From Bimuria novae-zelandiae CBS 107.79 (taxonomy: Eukaryota > Ascomycota > Dothideomycetes > Pleosporales > Didymosphaeriaceae), in contig ML976656.1 of NCBI GenBank assembly GCA_010015655.1, positions 1,343,734 to 1,407,733 on the forward strand: DNA of 64,000 nucleotides, given 5' to 3'. The notes beneath the pieces are model-generated. The model did not search any database and was not told the DNA's origin. It worked only from the letters and a program-made list of their open reading frames with translations. Shown one piece after another: positions 45,401 through 55,840 of the stretch. Each line of letters begins with the position of its first letter. Position 1 is the stretch's first letter. Both the position numbers and the translations under genes were made by a program.

Positions 45401-47289
45401 CTCGCCCCACACGCCAACCGGAGGTTGGCCCTGCGCAGCCCAACGTAACTTCGCAGCCTAACGTAACTTTATATAGAGAATCAAAATTAATCTAGTCTTT
45501 TAACAGCGTAGACTTTAATTATATAGGCTAATATACAGTAGAGTTGGTGTAGCAAGTAGGGCAGGATCTATAGTCATCTCTCTAAGAGATAGGACCTATT
45601 AGGGCTAATTTTATAGGCTCTGCAAGTGGGCGTCCTTATACGTTTTTATAGCCTTTCGAGTAACCTTTTAAGCCTTAAGCTTTATACGTTAATTAATTAC
45701 TTATTGCGCTACTTTAACAGTTACTACGCTGCCTTTTTATACTAGCCTTTTATCTTTAATCTACCTTTTTTAGCGTTATTAAGCTATTATAATAATATCT
45801 ATAAGGTCGCGCTAGGCTAGCGCGAGACTATTAATTAGTAATTACAAGCTTTCTAGGAATTTTATAATCCTCCTGCTTAATATATTGCTTCTCTCTAGGG
45901 CGCGCGACATTTTTTGATACTGCCACTAATATACTATAGGTGTATTAGCGATAAGGCTCAAATTAATAGCAGATAGAACTAATAGGGATAGCGTCTAGAT
46001 AGGTGCTAGCAGCTTTATGTAAACAAGCTCTAGATTAAATAAAAAAATCCTAGCTTTCTTTTAGGTGCTTAGGATTATACTGCGCTTAAATATATCTATC
46101 CTAATCCCATAGATCGCATGTAAAAATTTAACTTTGTTAAAGTCTATGCAGCTAGTTCGGGTGGCTATCTTTATAGCTTTTTTATAATTCTGCTTTAATA
46201 GCTGAAAACAGACAACGTCTAGAGGCTATAGATAATGTAATAAATATAGCAATAGTAAGAAGGGGAGTATCTTATAATTATCGCAGAACTATATAAACTT
46301 AATAGTAAGGTAGCTACTAAATCTATTAAATATAAGTAATTACTATACGCCTTTCTAGCGCGCGCGCGTTTATATTTTAAAGAACTTTAGTTACTCTATT
46401 AAGATAGAGTTATTAACGTATCTTAATATTAATATAGCAATTATATAGCTATTAGGCAGCGCCGTATTTATATACTAGTAATAAAGGTAATTAATAGCCT
46501 ATATAATAAGTAGAGGTTCGAGCACCTCTCTATTACTAGAGATTAATTTAATACTCGTAATATAATCGCGCGACGTCTCTAACGTAGAGATATAAAGATA
46601 ATTAAACTCTATAGTAATAATCTATTAATTACTACTAACGCCTATGCGGAAGCCGGTTTCGTCTATATTATAGGTGTCTAATAGGGTGACGCTGTAGGTG
46701 TATATCACCTTTTTAAGCTTAATAAAATAATAGCTATAAGCTTTAAACGTTGCTATTACTATATAATTAATATGCTACGACTTCTGCTTTATGCGGCGAT
46801 AGTCTAGATTTCTTAATAGCTATCGCGATAGCTAGTCCTTACTAAGTAAGGGATCTCTGCTATTAGGGTGCGCACGATTAAGGATATATTAAATAGTACC
46901 TTTTAACTATAGTATAAGGTATAGCATGCTAATAGTGTTATAGCAACGTATATATAACTTTAGCGCTTTATCCTAGGTCTCTAAGAGTCGTAGATTCGTG
47001 CCGCTATAGTTATGGTGGCTAATCCGGCCTCCAGCGCGCGCTCGAAGTCGCGAAATAGGCACGCTCTATTCGCGTGCTGCAGCTATAAAATTAGGTATTT
47101 CTAAGCTAGAAAAACTAAAGAGACAATTAGAGATACGCTACTTAATTTTATAGCTCTTACTATAATATTTAGGCATAGTTATAGGTTATTTATTAAGAAA
47201 ATAGAAAAATCCGCGACAAAAAGTTACGTTAGGCTACGAAGTTACGTTGGGCTGCGCAGGGCCAACCTCCGGTTAGCGTGTGGGGCGAG
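45401..47289 (-). mobile_element. pogo/Fot1-like DNA transposon, heavily RIPed
   Basis: The inverted ends begin CTCGCCCCACACGCCAACCG at 45,401 and end with the complement CGGTTAGCGTGTGGGGCGAG at 47,289. TA lies on each side (45,399-45,400 and 47,290-47,291). Arms agree for about 70 bp, through GGTTGGCCCTGCGCAGCCCAACGTAAC, and keep high GC while the interior is AT-rich. On the minus strand near 46,640-46,700 the phrase YNIDETGFRIGV is readable, the first catalytic Asp region of pogo-type transposases. The rest is destroyed by stops. Length 1,889 bp. Confidence 0.8.
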
Positions 47290-47291
47290 TA

Positions 47292-47347
47292 CCCCGCGGC
47301 TGCCCATCGTTGGTCCTCGACACTTGTAGGTCGCTCGGATCCTAACA
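47292..47347 (-). repeat. Gypsy 3' LTR, truncated to 56 bp
   Basis: Identical for about 55 bp to the LTR start at 55,785-55,840 (reading CCCCGCGGCTGCCCATCGTT on the plus strand). It stops exactly at the TA next to the pogo-like element ending at 47,289, and the other side of that element (45,400) does not continue the LTR. So the remaining LTR was lost by deletion or recombination rather than by simple insertion. Confidence 0.75.
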
Positions 47348-47469
47348 TCACCTCCCCTCCTTCTAGATATCGTCCCGATATCCCTGCGCCTTGCCGTGTG
47401 GCTGCATAAGCGGTCGTCCCATATAAGTATTATTGTAGGTCCTAATTATTTCTAAAACCTAATTACCTT

Positions 47470-48020
47470 CCTAACTATACCTAAAGATCTTAAGCCCCGT
47501 AAAGCGCGCGCGCCTCGTAAGAAGACTTTAACCTAAAAGCAACATAATTAAGCGGTCTATATTCGTGCGGCGTTAAAAGAGATAGTGTTTCGTTGCGAAA
47601 GGTGTACAAAGAAAAACTTGCAGTATTTCGTGGATACCGTATCCAGTCGTTGCGCTGGCTGCATCGCTGCCCACGCAGAGTGCGAGTTATATGTTCCTAA
47701 AGAAGACTGGGAGAGGGTGGAGCAGGAGAAGTGTAAGAAGGAGTTAGAGCTTGCTCGCGCGGAGGAAGTCGTCGCTCGCGCCAAGCGTAAATTATTAAAG
47801 GTGAAAAATTGTAAGCAAGAGTTTGCGCGCCGTGATTTGGCAATTACGAAAGCCCAATAGACCCAGGAGGCGGATAGTGCGAGTGCGACTACTCTATCCC
47901 GAGGTGTCGATCCTTTCGCTGATTTAGGCTGGTCACAGGCCAACAATCTTCCTCTAGATCCGTCGATAGATCTTCTTCTTAATAAGTTCTTAATTGGTTC
48001 TCCTCCTTCTGCCTCTTAGT
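47470..48020 (+). pseudogene. accessory open frame antisense to the Gypsy pol: Cys-rich plus coiled coil
   Basis: The plus-strand frame reads a basic start (KPRKARAPRKKTLT), two probable CAA/CAG-derived stops, then VFRCERCTKKNLQYFVDTVS followed by RCAGCIAAHAECELYVP. That gives a C-x2-C...C-x2-C...C array that could bind zinc. A Glu/Lys/Arg coiled coil follows (EDWERVEQEKCKKELELARA, EEVVARAKRKLLKV). It is open from 47,585 to 47,857 and, after one TAG, readable to about 48,018. It lies between integrase and the 3' LTR on the strand opposite to gag-pol. Proteins of this look recur in Pleosporales-type genomes, to my recollection, but I know no function. Its composition is distinctly less AT-rich than the pol region. 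Confidence 0.5.
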
Positions 48021-48399
48021 TTAACAATAGTACTGTGCTAACGCTTAGCGATAGTTTCTAAGGTTTGCTTCTAGTTCCCATGTGTTCTCTAAGTGTGGAT
48101 ATCCCTTCTACTTAATTAGGTATGTTCGTGGCTAATCCGTGTATTATAGTATCTTCTTAACTTCGAATTCGGTTCCTTCCTCTAGTTAGTGATAGAAGGT
48201 AGTTTTAACTAGTGTTTCTAGGTCTGCGGGTTCTAATTAGTTAACATAGAATACTAGGTGTATCTTAACGTCTAGTAGTAATTCCAATTAGTAGTTAACC
48301 GGTGATACTTGTTCCGAAATAAAAAATAGCCTAACTTTAATATAATCTAGTTTCTTGTGCTTCTTCTTTTAGGTTTAAAGATTTTTCGTAAGCAGATAT

Positions 48400-51300
48400 G
48401 CTTTATCCCCCTTCTTTAGCTAAGGTGCCGTTTTTCTTTTTTGGTTTGTGTAGGAAATACTTTGCTATTAAGCTTTCTCGAGGTTTTCTTAGAGTTGTGC
48501 ATGTGTTTTTTTTATAGTTTCTGCTATATTTATTACTTCTTCTGTCTTAATTTGTAGGAAGTGTTTAATTAAGGAGATATAGATGTCTTTCGTGGTTCGC
48601 ATAAAATGGTGTGAATCCTATTACTGCTAATATCTTGTTGTTGTATGCCAACTGTGCCATAGGTAATAAGGAAATCTAATTATTCTTCTAGTTATTACAG
48701 TAGATGCGTAGGTACGTTTCAATTGTCTAATTCGTACGTTCTGTTTGTCCATCGGTTTGTGGGTGATAAGCTGTCGATAGCTTTCGTTTTATTCCGATAA
48801 GTGCCATAATTGTTGTCCAGTAGTTCGAGGTAAAGAGCTTGTCTCTATCGCTAATAATTGTCTTAGGAATGCCATGATGTCGTATAAGTTGGTCCAGGAT
48901 AAGGAATGCTAGTTCCGTTGCTGTTATTGTCTTTTTACATAGTAGTAGTTCCACATACTTAGTAAATCTACATACGATTACCAGTATTGCGTCGTAGCTT
49001 ACTCCGTTTATAGGGTCTTTTAACTTTGGCAATCCTGTAACAAAGTCTATTGCGATGTCTTCCTATGGTGCTGTGGGTATCTGGATGGCTTGCATCTCTC
49101 CGTACTTAAGATGTGTTGCGTGTTTATTGCGCTAGCATTCTGCGCATTTGCGTATGTAGGTTGCTACTGCTTCTTTAATTCCTTTAAAGCTATAGTTTCT
49201 CTGGATTAGTTCCATTGTCTTTTTAATTCCGGGGTGTCTATATACAGGGTCGTTGTGGTATTGTCGTATGACCTCTGTCTGTTGTTCCTTGGGTACTTCT
49301 CGTGTGAGTACAAGGAGTTAATTAAGTTCTGTCGTGGGTTCTAAAGAACTATCGGAATTTTGTTTTAGTATTGCGGAGTAGGTTTTAACTTTTTCTCTAT
49401 TATTATTTATTCTGCTAAGAGTATCTGCTCGTCCGTTTTCCTTACCTGGGGTATATATGATTTTAAATTTGTATTATCCCAGCGTTTCTAACTATCTTGC
49501 TTATCGTTAGGTTAGTTCTTTCGTGGTTGTGAAGCGTGTGAGGTTCTTGTAATCCGTGAAGATTATAAGTTCTGAGTAACTATGTGCGTAGATCCTCTAG
49601 TGTTTAATAGCTTTTACTATTGCAAGTAGTTCTTTGTCGTGTACTTCGTATCGTAATTCTTCTGACGTGAACTTGTGCGCGTAGTATATAACTAGGTGCT
49701 ATTTGCCATTCTTTTCTTACTTCGCACATGCTCTAACCGCTAGATCGCTTACATCCGTTTTAATACGTAACGGTTTATTGTCCTGGAAGTGTATGAGGAC
49801 TGGTGGCGTAATGCATGCTTCTCGTAGTGTTTAGAATGCTTGTTCGTATTCTTTTGTCTAATCGAAAGGTTTGTCTTTCTTCGTGAGGTTCGTGAGTGGT
49901 AGTGTAATCCTAGAGTAGTCTGTGATAAATTGTCTGTTAAATCCTGTAAATCTAAGGAAGGCTTGTACTTCCTTAAGGTTAGTAGGTAATTTCTACTTTT
50001 TTACTTCCTTAATCTTCGAAGGGCTTACTTAGATACCTTTGGTATTAATAACATGTCCTAGAAACTCTAATTCTGTGACATAGAATCTATATTTCTTAAG
50101 TTTTAATTATAGGTTAGCGCTGTCTAGCGCTTATAGTACTGTTTTTACGTGTTATACATGCTCCTTCTCTTGTTCGGAGAATACTAGGATGTCGTCGAAG
50201 TTAGTAACTATAAATATGTTAAGGTAGTTCCTTAGTACGTTATTAATTATTGCTTAGAACGTTGCTGGTGCGTTCGTGAGTCTAAAAGGCATAACTTAGT
50301 ACTTAAACAGTTTGTATCTAGTTTAAAAGGCTGTCTTTCACTCGTCACCTGCTGCTATTTGTATAAGGTGGTATCTATCTTGTAGGTCGAATTGTGTGAA
50401 TATCTTGGCTCGTCCTAGCCTGTCTCGAAATTCTTGTATGTTCGGTAGTAGGTATCTGTTCTTAATCGTCATGTTATTTAGCCTTCTATAGTCAACGCAT
50501 AGACGTTATGTTTTATTCTTCTTTATAATAAATATTAGGGGTGATGCTGCTAGCGATTCTAACTTACGTATCTATTACTTTTTAAGGGCTTTCTTTAGGA
50601 ATTCGCGTGTCTATTAGAGTTCTTTTACGCTTTATCTATATAGTAGTCTAAAGGGTAGCGTCTTTCTCTCTTTAAGAACAATGCGATGATCTTAGTATAT
50701 ATACTTAAGAAGGGCGTTGGCTCCTTTCTCTTCTTAAAATAAATAACTCTATTCCTTATATTTATTAGGGATATTAAGAGGTGTGCTATTCTCTTCGTGC
50801 TTACGCTTTATAACCTGGTGGTTCCTGCCAGCGTCTACTAAGTTAGTTTCGTGTTTATTAACTTTCAATCGCAAGACTATATTATTAATAGCTCTCTTAT
50901 CTACTATTATACTCTATTAATGCGTAGGCTTTACTTGCAATACATAGTTGTAGCGCTTAAAGGATAGCTCTTTCTTTTCCTAGTTAATTATAGGGTTGTG
51001 CTTCCTTAACTAGGGTAATCTTAAAATCACGTCGTAATTAGCTTTCTTAATAATGTCGAGAGTAATTAATTCCTGGTGTCTATAGATCGTAAGGGTAGTT
51101 TTGACCTTGTATTCAATCGTTGCTTTGCCGGGCATTAGTTATCCATTCGCGACATAAATAGTATAGGGTATGGCCTTCTTGCGCTCATAGAGTCCTGCTC
51201 TATTAAGTGCTTTTCTTAACACATAGCTTTCCTGTGCTCCTAAGTCCAGTATGGCTTTCATCCATGTTTCTTTAAGCTATACCGGTAGCTTAATTAATAC

Positions 51301-51400
51301 CTGACTATTTATAGTATTTAGTTCTTTGAAGGCGTTTTCCCGCCTAAGCCTAGGTCTAAAAAAGACATCTTTTCTGTGGGTGGCTTTGTGGGCTTAAGGT
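48400..51400 (-). pseudogene. Gypsy pol: protease, reverse transcriptase, RNase H, integrase
   Basis: Minus-strand motifs in order: protease ILDLGAQESYVL (about 51,225-51,255, with DLG where DSG/DTG is expected); RT with [20 protein letters not shown] (about 50,435-50,495), [16 protein letters not shown] and the catalytic TNFDDILVFSEQEKE (about 50,165-50,208). RNase H follows as FDWTKEYEQAF then ELRYEVHDKELLAIVKAIKH (about 49,600-49,665), with the usual DRNA-like segment degraded. Integrase has the His2Cys2 region ending ECQRNKHATHLKYGEMQ (about 49,100-49,150) and a core at 48,727-49,032 with TKYVELLLCKKTITATELAF, IISDRDKLFTSNYW and YHPQTDGQTERTN. About 30 or more stops, nearly all TAG/TAA. 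Confidence 0.85.
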
Positions 51401-53376
51401 GTCCTTCTTTCTTCTTCTCCTAAGGCTGCTGCTAGGCCTCTTTTAGGAGAGCTTCACTGTCTTCTTCCTTTATTACTATTTCAATCCTAAGGGTCGTAGT
51501 CCCTTTTAGTATGCGATTAAACCTATGCTTTCCCTTTTATTCTTTGTATTCTTTATAGTTAGGGTGTAAGCATGTTTGCCATTTATCTAACGCGTATTTT
51601 CTATTAACTAGTAGCAATAGTACTTAGTTTAGTGCTTAGTTAAGGTGTAAAAAGTATCGCGTTTTACGTTTATCCTAGAGGTAAACATTGCAATAGTTAA
51701 TAGGGTAGTTAAACCACTCCTATCTGCATCGTTAGTATGTTTAGGGAAAGTAACTATATTCCTTAGCTTAGTAATAAAGGGTACATTAATCTTCTCCGCA
51801 AAAGGTCTATTGTATAGTCTTATACGTAGGGTTGCGGTGGTCTAGGTTGTACTATAGTTCGTAGTTTAGGCTTTTGTTTAGGTATTTCTTCTTGGGGTCT
51901 TCGTGGGCGTAGCGGTGGTCCGCTATTTCTCGTGCTGCTTTACTAACTAGGTCAGGTTAGTAAGCATGAAAAAATGCTTCTACGTAGTCTTGTTATTCTA
52001 TTGCTGTAAACCCGAAGTCTCCTTCCCTTGGTTGGTGTTTTTCTAAGAAGTCGAAAACGTTCGTCGTCTTACTAGTAACTGGTTTGTTCTAGCTAGGGTG
52101 AGGCGTAGGAGATCAAGGCATTAGTTCCTTCTCCTTTTCTTTTTTATCTAAACTTTTGTGTGCATCCTCGTAGAGTCGTAAGTTAGGCAATTCTAATCGC
52201 TCTAATTCTTCGTTGTGGATGTTGATCTGTTTAATGGCGTCTATTACCTGCCATTCTTCGTCGGTGGTTTCTTTTTTGTCGATAATTAGTACGTTTAGCT
52301 GCCTGATAATCTTGTTCTTAGATCTGCAGTTCCTGGCTATGTGGCCTAGTTTACCACATGTAAAGCATTTACGCGTCTCGGTCCCCTGTCGTCGGGTTCT
52401 ATCTAAGATACGTTAGTTAGGCTTTTGAAAGCCTATAGCCTTTCCTATTCCCTTTTCTAGGTTGTTAAACTAGATATCTTCTATAGGTTAGGGTCTGTAA
52501 TAGTTGCGTTGCTGGCGTCGAGGTGTTTTTAGTAGCGCCCTGTAGACTACAGGTGCCTGTTATCCGAAACTAGCGTTCCTCGGGTTCCTGCGGAATTCTT
52601 CCTGCAAGGCGAACTATTCCCTATTAATGCGGATAGTCTCTTTATATAGTTCTTCTAAGGTCTCTATCTTTATACTACTACGTAGGAGTTCTTCGCGCAC
52701 ATTACGTTTAAGGCCTTATTTATATATTATCTTAAGAGATTTATCCTCCTAGTCGAGTTGCACTACGTACTTGCGGAACTTAGCCATATATTTAGCTACG
52801 AATTAGTGTTAGCGAACTATTTAGATTACTCGTTCAGTAATAGCTATTTTATTAGCAATTCTAAATATTTATTAAAGGTATATTTTAAAGTTATCGTAGT
52901 CTTTAATAATGTCGATTGCATTGGCATGCTTGTTAATATACTCCTTATTTTTATTATCGTGGTCTATGTCTAAGTACTTAACTAAGTAGGGATAAATTTA
53001 TTCTTTAGCGCTTCCTCGCATGTAGGTCGCAGCGAAGATAACCTTCTTTTTATCTTTAAGGTCTTAGTTCTAGTCAAAAAAATAGAGGTCTAGCTATAAG
53101 AGCCATGTATCGAGAAGGGTATAATTACTATTATATAAGTTAGGTTTATGTGCCTTGTTCTTGCCATCCCCTATAGGGGTGACATGGTTGTCCAAAGCTA
53201 TGGAAGAGGTAGGGGTCCTATTAGTATTTATGTTAAGGGTGTTCAAGATGTTAAGATCCTAAAGAGATAGCTAATCCCTAAGGGGCTAAGGTTGGTTCTC
53301 GGGCAGGAATACTAGTAAGATAAGAGAGGGTCGTAGTAATAGCTTGCGCTTGTCACTAGGGCGTTAGTATTAAAGG
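51401..53376 (-). pseudogene. Gypsy gag with CCHC zinc knuckle
   Basis: The zinc knuckle CFTCGKLGHIARNC is at 52,326-52,367 on the minus strand, matching C-x2-C-x4-H-x4-C. Upstream (52,400-53,300) the frame is badly broken, so capsid and matrix parts cannot be delimited. The knuckle position before the protease is as expected. Confidence 0.7.
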
Positions 53377-53433
53377 TGTGTACAGCACAATCAAATTAAT
53401 AAGGTTACTTATTTAGATCTAAACGATAGATTA

Positions 53434-55590
53434 AGTCGGGCACCCTATTTTCGGACACCCCCCATTTTCGGACACCCCACCAAATTTCGCCGCTGCCACT
53501 AATCTAGGTTGTAAATGTGCTCACAACTTCGTGAAATAAATTTATAAAAATATTAAAAAAAATTGTATTTAAAGCATTTTAATCGCTTTCTTTATCTACA
53601 CTTAAATAACGATTAAGATACCGTCGTGTTAGTTGTTAATTCTGTGCTAAGCGTTAAACTAATAATTACTCTGCTTCCTTATTAGAGCTACTTTCCTTCT
53701 CTATAATAATAACCTCTTGCTTTGCACTTCTCACCTTACTAACACGTTAAAAAGAATCTTAATTAGTTTAAGAGAGAACCTCTGCAAGATTCGCGAAGAG
53801 ATTATTTAGATTAGTTACAACTTTGCGACGTTTTAGTAGGTTAGCTTGTTTAAGCTACTCGTGTAAGGAAGTAATCTTACAATCTTGCATAGTAATTACT
53901 ATTAAGGTACAGTTAAACGCCGTAGTAGTAAGCCGAACACATCGTCGTGTAGTTAGTGAGAAGTCCTTTCTAGAAAACAGCTTTACAACATCCCTGCCGC
54001 GTTTTGGCGTCCTAATATCCTTGGTAGAAGGGGGTGGTGTGGACGGCCGTTCGCGAACCACCACCTAGCGAGAACCTAAGGGCTTGTTCACGCTCTTAGG
54101 GTATAGCCCTATTACCTTCTACCTAGATCGGACGCACTGCTCTCGAAGCCCAATTTTACGCGCTTCTATATAAAATTCGAGAAACTTAGCCTTCCTAAGC
54201 TTTATTTAATCTGTCTAAGCTATATATTCGCCGACGAAGCGCCGATACGCTGCCTTCAGGCTCGAGAAACAGCCCAGATCTAAAGGCTAGAGTATATGTG
54301 AAGTATAGGCAGGGAAAAAGAGCAAGTAGATATTATTTAGGTAACATATAGCTATAAACATATCTAAGGTATAACTACTATAGCCGTCCACGATAAGCAA
54401 CCGTGCCTTAGACAGATTATCTAGCTTAGTCTAGGGCAAAAACACCTTCTCTAGCCACTTAACAGCGATGTTATTACTCGTCTATCTATTTTGCAAGAAG
54501 GTAACATGCTAGCTAGGATTCTAAGCTAAAAACTCTTGCTTAAACCACTGCTCCTGGATGCTCTTGGCCTTAAAGATAATAAGGGGGTCTAGAACGACGC
54601 CAAGCGCAGAGATACACTCTACTATAGAGGTCTACGTACAGTAATTTATTGTCTTAACTAGTACGGCGTTAGGGTTCTCCTGTAAGGAGCCTATAACAAG
54701 CCTATTAACTCCCTGGCCCTCTATAATACCGCCCTTATCGGCGTTGTACCTGCGCCAGGGGGGGATCTAGCTCACAGTTTCGTATAGGTTAAACAAGTAC
54801 CTAATATTTTCCGGAGTGGCCTTATTTATGCGTTCCCAGCTAGTTCGGCAACCTAACTTTAACTTAATAGCGGGGTAGCGCTATAAGAAGTAGCTAGTCT
54901 ACTTCTTTCTTAGGTTCTTATAGTTACCTTCTTACTTAAGAATAGTAATTATAATAGCTCGTACTTGCGCATGCGTTAGCGCGTAACTAAAAGCCTCTTA
55001 CTAAAGAATCTATTTCTCTAGGTACTCTTCTTAAATAGGTGTAAGTTGCTATGCACCTTCGTGGGCATGCCTGTAAGATTAGGCACTATTAAAGCGGTGG
55101 CAAAGAGTGGTGCGTGGTACACCATGCCAGGTAGTAGTAGTAGCTAAAGCGACCCTAGATTTAAGGTCTGCAAGTGCATTCTGGACATCTTCTTCTATAT
55201 ATCTAGCTATTCAAAGACGGAGAAAACAATGCGAAAATTATTTTTAAAATTAACAAAGAATTAAGTTTTATAAAGTTAATATTCAGTCGTAGTGCATAGT
55301 AGGGGAGCGAGGTTGCGGGGCTGTCCGGAAATGAGGGGTGTCCGAAAATAGGGTGCCCTGTAATGAGGTAAGCGCCCCGCTTACTAAGCCAATACTATGT
55401 GACTTCCTCACCTGCACCAAAAGGTACGCACGAGAATACTTAAGCCAAGTATTACTCGTATAGTATAATATATATAGGATATGCTAGGGTCAGCCACTAG
55501 CGCTAGTGTTTGATCCTAGCCTAGCCGGAACCTCTATAAGCGAGAGAAGGCCACGTGTTCGACCGTGCCTACCTCGTTACATGCCCGACT
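53434..55590 (-). mobile_element. pogo/Fot1-like DNA transposon nested in the Gypsy 5' LTR
   Basis: The inverted ends are AGTCGGGCACCCTATTTTCG at 53,434 and its complement at the right, finishing GGGTGCCCGACT at 55,590 once the nested solo LTR is ignored. TA lies on both outer sides (53,432-53,433, 55,591-55,592). Arms share CGGACACCCC...CGGACA repeats. On the minus strand the transposase reads KARLLIVDGYSSYTLDMFIA (second catalytic Asp, about 54,360-54,420), LFFPAYTSHILQPLDLGCFS, AAYRRFVGEYIA, and the C-terminal KDIRTPKRGRDVVKLFSRKD (about 53,960-54,020). Several TAG/TAA interruptions occur. Confidence 0.85.
55359..55581 (-). repeat. solo LTR of the TRIM family, with TGCCC target duplication
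   Basis: On the minus strand it begins TGTAACGAGGTAGGCACGG and ends ACCTCATTACA. It aligns with both TRIM LTRs at 17,980-18,562 (shared CACGTGGC...CTCGCTTATAGA, GTGCGTACCTTTTGGT, AAGTCACATAGTATT). It is flanked by the perfect 5-bp duplication TGCCC at 55,354-55,358 and 55,582-55,586. It lies inside the right inverted repeat of the pogo element and is the least mutated of the three copies. Confidence 0.85.
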
Positions 55591-55840
55591 TAATAAACAG
55601 GTTAAACACGAATGCCTTAAGGGTATTCGTGTGGGTTTATATACTTGATCCTTTTCCTGCCATCCCATAATCCTGTGCCATCCAGGATGGTTATACCATC
55701 TAGGAGGGTTATGCCATCCGGGATGGTATTCTTGGCGGGATGGTAGATCACGTGACCTCGGTAGTGTAGTCCCACCGATAGTTACCCCGCGGCTGCCCAT
55801 CGTTGGTCCTCGACACTTGTAGGTCGCTCGGATCCTAACA

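Larger units (their letters stand above)
47292..55840 (-). mobile_element. Ty3/Gypsy LTR retrotransposon, RIPed, with nested insertions
   Basis: On the minus strand the order is 5' LTR (from 55,840), gag with a CCHC knuckle, protease, RT, RNase H, integrase, an extra open frame of opposite polarity, and the start of a 3' LTR (47,347 downwards, only 56 bp left). Both LTRs start TGTTAGGATCCGAGCGACC. This gene order (PR-RT-RH-INT) defines Ty3/Gypsy. A second pogo-like element sits in the 5' LTR. Dozens of TAG/TAA codons make it inactive. Confidence 0.85.
53377..55840 (-). repeat. Gypsy 5' LTR, split by a nested pogo element
   Basis: Starts TGTTAGGATCCGAGCG at 55,840, includes a TATATAAACCC promoter-like box at about 55,635-55,645 and short repeated GGATGGYA/ATGCCATCC phrases (55,655-55,750). 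It resumes beyond the nested pogo element at 53,431 and ends about 53,377 with GTGCTGTACACA. Without insertions it is about 305 bp. The 3' limit and primer-binding site are uncertain. Confidence 0.6.
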
